Source of the DNA: Gordonia gummivorans | Lineage (GTDB): Bacteria > Actinomycetota > Actinomycetes > Mycobacteriales > Mycobacteriaceae | Direction: 5' to 3' | Length of the DNA stretch: 64,000 nucleotides | NCBI RefSeq assembly: GCF_022513585.1 | Contig: NZ_JAKWBF010000002.1 | Location: 186,001-250,000, forward strand | Shown here: piece after piece, positions 59,966-64,000 of the stretch | Numbering within the stretch: position 1 is the first letter of the stretch | Layout of the letters: each line of letters opens with the position of its first letter | Translations under genes and position numbers: made by a program | Notes under the pieces: generated by a model | What the model was told of the DNA's origin: nothing | The model's input: only the letters and a program-made list of their open reading frames with translations | Database searches by the model: none

Positions 59966-61879
59966 CTATCGAGTCCGTGCGCTCGGACGATACGTCGCGC
60001 CCGATCCCCCGAACCGCCCGGCACCTGCCCCATCCGGCCGCGCTGCGCGACGCGCAGCGGCACCCGGATTGCCGGAGCCCCGCGCACTCCCCGAACGAGG
60101 CGGCACCCAGCGCGCCGAGGCCGCGGTGGCGTAGCGCGTGCCGTGGCCGGAATGCCCGTTACGGTAGTCGACCCGTCCGCGATTCGTCGCGGCCGGTTGT
60201 CGCGGACCGCGCGCGGGCTCGGGGTCGGCACCCCGGCGCCACGGTGGCGTGAATCCACGACGAGGTTCGGCCTGCTGGTCTGCGCCTCGGCGCGCCCGGT
60301 TCGGCGGTGGTGGCTGGCCCCGGCGGCGGCCGCGGCCGGCGGGCGGCGGCGGGGTCCGCCGTCGACCCAGCATGCCGCCACGGCCGGCCGATGGTGGTTT
60401 GTGACCGCGTCGCTGGTCCATCCGGTCCCGCAGCGTCTCGGCCCGGGTCTTGCGGTAGGCCACCGGGGTCGGCAACCGCAGTAGTCGCGACACCCGGGAC
60501 GGTCGTCCGGTGGTGAGGGCGGCCACGGCTTCCGGTTCGTGTCGGGCCGCGTTCGCGAGCAGACCGAGCATCGCCAGCACCGTCAGCGTCGAGGTGCCGC
60601 CCGCCGACAGCAGCGGCAGCTGGATGCCGGTGACCGGCAGCAGACCGATCACATAACCGATGTTGATCAGCGCCTGCGCGATGATCAACACGGTGATGGT
60701 CGCCGCCATCAGCCGCAGGAACGGGTCGGTGGATCGATGAGCGATGCGGAAGCCGACGTAGGCGAGCACGACGAACAAGAACACCACCAGCAGTCCGCCG
60801 AGCAAGCCCAGTTCCTCGCCGATGATGGCGAAGATGAAGTCGTTGTGCGCGTTCGGCAGGTAGTTCCACTTCGCCCGGCTCTGCCCCAGTCCGACGCCGA
60901 ACACGCCGCCGTTGGCCAAGGCGTAGGTCGCCTGCCGTTCCTGGTAGCCCGCGCCCTGCGGGTCGTCGATGTTGTTCAGGAAGCTCATGACGCGCTGCGA
61001 CCGATAACCCTCGACAAGGGCCAGCATGACCGCGATGCCGATCGCGGAGACGGCGAAGGTGAGAAACACCTTGACCGGCAGCCCGGCGAACCACAGCAGC
61101 GCCCCGATGATGATCGCGATGGTGATCGTGGTGCTGAGGTTGGGTTCGAGAATGATCAGCAGACAGATCAGCATGCCCACCGGGACGAGTGGGACGAGCA
61201 ACTCACGCAGTGACGCATTCTCCTGGCGACGCGAGGCGAGCAGATGCGCACCCCACACGCAGAGTGCCACCTTGACCAGCTCCGACGGCTGCACCGACAA
61301 CCCGTAGACGACGAACCATCGTCGGGCACCCTGACTGAGCGTGCCGAGTCCGGGGACCAGTACCAGCGCCAGCAAGATGGTGGTCACGATCATCAGCGGC
61401 GCGGCGGCTCGGCGCAGGAACCGAACCGGGACACGAAGCGTCACGTAGAAGACGAAGAATCCCAGGAACGCGAAGATCACCTGGGTGGAGAACAGGCCGT
61501 AGGCCGAGCCGTCCTTCGAATAGCCCTCGACCGATGACGCCGAGAGCACCATCACCAGGCCGAAGGCGGTCAGCAGAAAGCCCAGCGTCAGGATCAGGTG
61601 GTACGACGCGAGCGGTCGCGCGAGCAGGCTGCGCACCGCCTCGGCGACGGTTGCCGGCAGCGACGCGGTGGTCGCGGCCGCAGACTTCGCCACCTCGACC
61701 TTCGCCACCTCGACTTTCGCGGCGCGACTCGTGCCGCGCGAGCTCTTCTCGACCCCGACGACAGCTTGTGCGGCGTCGTCGTTTACAGCGTCGTCGGAAG
61801 CGCCCTGGGTCTCGCCGTTGTCGTCTGCCGGCTCGGAGGTGCCGCGACCACGGGTGTCTGCCTTCACCCGCGACGTCAT
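59966..61879 (-). CDS. ftsW: SEDS glycosyltransferase FtsW
   Basis: A 637-aa SEDS-family peptidoglycan glycosyltransferase for septal wall synthesis. About ten membrane helices lie between residues 95 and 440. 'GARRWFVVYGLSVQPSELVKVALCVWGAHLL' and 'NAHNDFIFAIIGEELGLLGG' are SEDS signatures that include the catalytic Asp region. A charged 90-residue N-terminus has two tandem AKVEV units. The C-terminal tail of about 190 residues is basic and Pro/Gly-rich. Both extensions are long compared with E. coli FtsW but usual in mycolata. The start overlaps the murD stop by 4 bp. Confidence 0.95.
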   Translation of the reverse strand: MTSRVKADTRGRGTSEPADDNGETQGASDDAVNDDAAQAVVGVEKSSRGTSRAAKVEVAKVEVAKSAAATTASLPATVAEAVRSLLARPLASYHLILTLGFLLTAFGLVMVLSASSVEGYSKDGSAYGLFSTQVIFAFLGFFVFYVTLRVPVRFLRRAAAPLMIVTTILLALVLVPGLGTLSQGARRWFVVYGLSVQPSELVKVALCVWGAHLLASRRQENASLRELLVPLVPVGMLICLLIILEPNLSTTITIAIIIGALLWFAGLPVKVFLTFAVSAIGIAVMLALVEGYRSQRVMSFLNNIDDPQGAGYQERQATYALANGGVFGVGLGQSRAKWNYLPNAHNDFIFAIIGEELGLLGGLLVVFLFVVLAYVGFRIAHRSTDPFLRLMAATITVLIIAQALINIGYVIGLLPVTGIQLPLLSAGGTSTLTVLAMLGLLANAARHEPEAVAALTTGRPSRVSRLLRLPTPVAYRKTRAETLRDRMDQRRGHKPPSAGRGGMLGRRRTPPPPAGRGRRRGQPPPPNRARRGADQQAEPRRGFTPPWRRGADPEPARGPRQPAATNRGRVDYRNGHSGHGTRYATAASARWVPPRSGSARGSGNPGAAARRAARPDGAGAGRFGGSGATYRPSARTR

Positions 61880-63438
61880 CGACGCGACGCCTCGACGTCG
61901 GCGATGCGTCGGGCGGCCGCCGCGAAGGCGTCGCCACGGCGTCCGTAGCCGGCGAACATGTCCAGGGATGCGGCGGCGGGTGCCAGCAGGATCGCATCCG
62001 GCGTCGTGTCGGCGGTCACCGCGAGCTGCCACGCCTCGGCGACGGCACGCTCCATCACGGCGATGGCCGGGTCGGCCGGTGGCTCGGCGACAAGGTGCTC
62101 CGACGACGCTTCAAGGACGGCCGAATCCGCTCGATGGACGTTCACCCCGCCATCGTCCCCTGTGAATACTGTGACGTTTGGGACTTCTGGGGCGTGTCGC
62201 GCGATCGCGTCGGCGATGATGTCCCGATCTCGGCCGATCGACACCACTCCGGCCAACCGATCTCGGATGGCCTCGATCATCTCGACCACCGACGCACCCT
62301 TGAGCAGCCCGCCCGCGATCAAGACGACGCGAGGGTAGGCCGCGACCGCCGCCTGCGCGGCGTGCGGATTGGTGGCCTTGGAGTCGTCGACGAAGCGGAT
62401 CCCCCGGCTCTGCGCGACCACCTCCCCGCGATGGGCCGCCGGCCGAAAGGCGGTGAGCCCGTCGATGATGGCCCGGGCGTCGATGCCCGCCGCGAGTGCG
62501 AGTGCCGCGGCCGCCAGGGCGTCGGAGACACCAGAAGGGCCCGGCGGGTGAATCGTGTCGACCGCGACCAGGGCGCCCGCCCCAAACGCGCGGTCGAGGA
62601 GGTGCCCGTCGGCGACACCGAGTTCGCCGGCATCGGGCGTCGACAAGGTGAAGCCGACCCGGCGTCCCTCAGCCGGCAACGATGCCGCCACCGCGTCGTC
62701 GAGTCCCACCACCGCGACTGCACCGGTCAGCGCACCTGCCTTGGCCGCCGCGTAGGCATCGAAGGAGCCATGCCAGTCGAGATGATCCTCGGCGACATTG
62801 AGGACCACCCCCGCCTCGGGGCGAACCGACGGCGCCCAATGCAGTTGGAAGGACGACAGTTCGACGCAGAGAACCTCCACGCGCGGAGTCATCCGCATCG
62901 CATCCAGGACCGGCAGGCCGATGTTGCCGCACGCGATGCCCACCCGTCCGGATGCCTCGACGATGTCGGCGAGCATCGAGGTCGTGGTGGTCTTGCCGTT
63001 GGTCCCGGTGACCACCAGCCACGTCCGGGGTTCGCCGAGTGCGCCCGCGCGGTCGAGACGCCAGGCGAGTTCCACCTCGCCCCACACCGGGACCGACGCC
63101 GTTGCCGCGGCCCGGACGAGCGGATGGTCGGGCGCGAAACCCGGCGAGACCACCACCAGTTCGGTCCGCATGGTCCAGTCCGGGTCGTCGAGCACCTCGT
63201 CGGCGGCAACCAGCGCGGCACCACGGCCGAACAGATCTTCGGCACCGTTGACCACCGAACGCGCCGCGGCCTGCTGCTCGGGCGACGCGGTGGTCGATAC
63301 GAATCGGGTGTCGGCGAGGGTGACCCGCGCGCCGACGTCGATCAGGTAGCGGGCCGCCGACATCCCGGCCGTACCGGCGCCGGCGACCAGAACCGCGCGA
63401 CCCGCCAGGTCTCCTGCCCCGGTGGGCCGCTCAGCCAT
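61876..63438 (-). CDS. murD: UDP-N-acetylmuramoyl-L-alanine--D-glutamate ligase
   Basis: MurD (520 aa) adds D-Glu to UDP-MurNAc-L-Ala. '[24 protein letters not shown]' is the N-terminal UDP-binding fold, '[20 protein letters not shown]' is the ATP loop, '[23 protein letters not shown]' is the central-domain motif, and '[28 protein letters not shown]' is the C-terminal motif. The ATG at 63438 overlaps the mraY stop by 8 bp. It is the next gene in the mraY-murD-ftsW-murG-murC order. Confidence 0.96.
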   Translation of the reverse strand: MAERPTGAGDLAGRAVLVAGAGTAGMSAARYLIDVGARVTLADTRFVSTTASPEQQAAARSVVNGAEDLFGRGAALVAADEVLDDPDWTMRTELVVVSPGFAPDHPLVRAAATASVPVWGEVELAWRLDRAGALGEPRTWLVVTGTNGKTTTTSMLADIVEASGRVGIACGNIGLPVLDAMRMTPRVEVLCVELSSFQLHWAPSVRPEAGVVLNVAEDHLDWHGSFDAYAAAKAGALTGAVAVVGLDDAVAASLPAEGRRVGFTLSTPDAGELGVADGHLLDRAFGAGALVAVDTIHPPGPSGVSDALAAAALALAAGIDARAIIDGLTAFRPAAHRGEVVAQSRGIRFVDDSKATNPHAAQAAVAAYPRVVLIAGGLLKGASVVEMIEAIRDRLAGVVSIGRDRDIIADAIARHAPEVPNVTVFTGDDGGVNVHRADSAVLEASSEHLVAEPPADPAIAVMERAVAEAWQLAVTADTTPDAILLAPAAASLDMFAGYGRRGDAFAAAARRIADVEASRR

Positions 63439-64000
63439 TGGCGGTGAGGAATTCGCCGTAGAACAGCGACAGCCCGAGGGCGCATGCGATCGCGGTGAGC
63501 AGCCAGAACCTGATGATCACCGTGGTCTCGGCCCAGCCACCCAATTCGAAGTGATGGTGGAACGGCGCCATGCGGAACACTCGACGCCCGGTGGTGCGGA
63601 AGAACGCGATCTGGATCACCACCGACATGATCTCCGCGACGAACAGTGCGCCGATGACGACGGCGAGCAGTTCCGTGCGCGAGCAGATCGACAGGCCGGC
63701 CAGCATGCCGCCGAGCGCGAGGGAACCGGTGTCGCCCATGAAGATCTTGGCGGGCGCCGCGTTCCACCACAGGAAGCCCATACACGCCCCGCCGCCGGCG
63801 ATCGCGATGAGCGCCAGGTCCAGCGGGTCACGCACCGGATAACAGGCGCTGGAGATCTCGGTCGTCGGCTTGGCGCCGCCGCGGCACGCGTTGACGAACT
63901 GGAAAAACGTGACCAGCACGTAGGAGCCGAGCACCATGGCCATCGACCCGGCAGCCAGGCCGTCGAGCCCGTCGGTGAAGTTGACTGCATTCGACCACGC
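63431..64000 (-). CDS. mraY: Phospho-MurNAc-pentapeptide transferase MraY (partial, cut by window end)
   Basis: The C-terminal half of MraY, the membrane enzyme that makes lipid I from UDP-MurNAc-pentapeptide and undecaprenyl phosphate. From the window edge it reads '[20 protein letters not shown]', the conserved NFTDGLDGL active-site motif. '[23 protein letters not shown]' and '[22 protein letters not shown]' follow, the last with the conserved HHH. About 190 codons are visible; the start lies beyond the window. Confidence 0.95.
   Translation of the reverse strand, partial: AWSNAVNFTDGLDGLAAGSMAMVLGSYVLVTFFQFVNACRGGAKPTTEISSACYPVRDPLDLALIAIAGGGACMGFLWWNAAPAKIFMGDTGSLALGGMLAGLSICSRTELLAVVIGALFVAEIMSVVIQIAFFRTTGRRVFRMAPFHHHFELGGWAETTVIIRFWLLTAIACALGLSLFYGEFLTANG

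Noticed and set aside
61534..63447. 637-codon open frame on the plus strand
   Set aside because: It is antisense to murD and part of ftsW; composition is typical of a reverse-strand shadow.

Overview
The window is high-GC actinobacterial chromosome from a mycolic-acid bacterium of the order Mycobacteriales, most like Gordonia or a close relative. The evidence is an mce lipid-import operon, a division and cell-wall (dcw) cluster with SepF, Wag31/DivIVA and YggT, an actinobacterial ileS T-box, an F420-type oxidoreductase, and a gene order that follows Mycobacterium tuberculosis Rv1536-Rv1562 (ileS, dinX, ansA, lspA, rluD-like, dnaE1, ilvA, treZ). The genus is an inference. No rRNA, tRNA, CRISPR array, transposase or phage gene was found.

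Layout. 1-5962 (minus): mce operon, yrbEA-yrbEB-mceA-mceB-mceC-mceD, with mceD cut by the window edge. 6309-20627: treZ, ilvA, a secreted beta-propeller protein, a small membrane protein, an RCK-pore-RCK potassium channel, dnaE, a Ser/Thr kinase, an rluD-like pseudouridine synthase, lspA and a lipoprotein. 20884-30314: a polyol locus with a sugar-type ABC importer and SorC-family regulator on the minus strand, divergent from two polyol dehydrogenases and a xylulokinase. 30318-35489: a FadR-type regulator divergent from acyl-CoA dehydrogenase, SDR reductase, thiolase and CaiB-type CoA-transferase genes. 35562-40202: an Mtb12-like lipoprotein, asparaginase, dinB, and an F420-type oxidoreductase divergent from a TetR gene. 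40342-46277 (minus): an ECF41-type sigma factor with its oxidoreductase partner, then an MFS exporter, a frameshifted alpha/beta hydrolase and a TPR-like remnant. 46497-64000 (minus): ileS under a T-box, a proline-rich membrane protein, wag31, yggT, sepF, yggS, pgeF, ftsZ, ftsQ, murC, murG, ftsW, murD and partial mraY.

The housekeeping backbone (peptidoglycan synthesis, divisome, replication, Ile-tRNA charging) is interrupted by catabolic and regulatory islands that carry their own local regulators. Most operons are tightly packed, with 1-8 bp overlaps between genes.

The most unusual structure lies between genes. Two families of dispersed palindromic repeats sit at gene 3' ends: a CTGCAG-centred palindrome at about 16.5 and 40.25 kb, and a 'CACCTCAGGGAGCGG' family at about 20.75, 37.35 and 46.4 kb. 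The sepF-yggT gap holds three hairpin units in tandem plus a 20-bp perfect stem. Clear regulatory signals include the ileS T-box with an ultrashort stem I and an AUC specifier, paired operator-like palindromes beside the TetR and SorC genes, and a dyad with a -35 box in front of ftsZ. I found no convincing new multi-gene system. The repeat families, the hairpin array and the rearranged potassium channel are the best leads.
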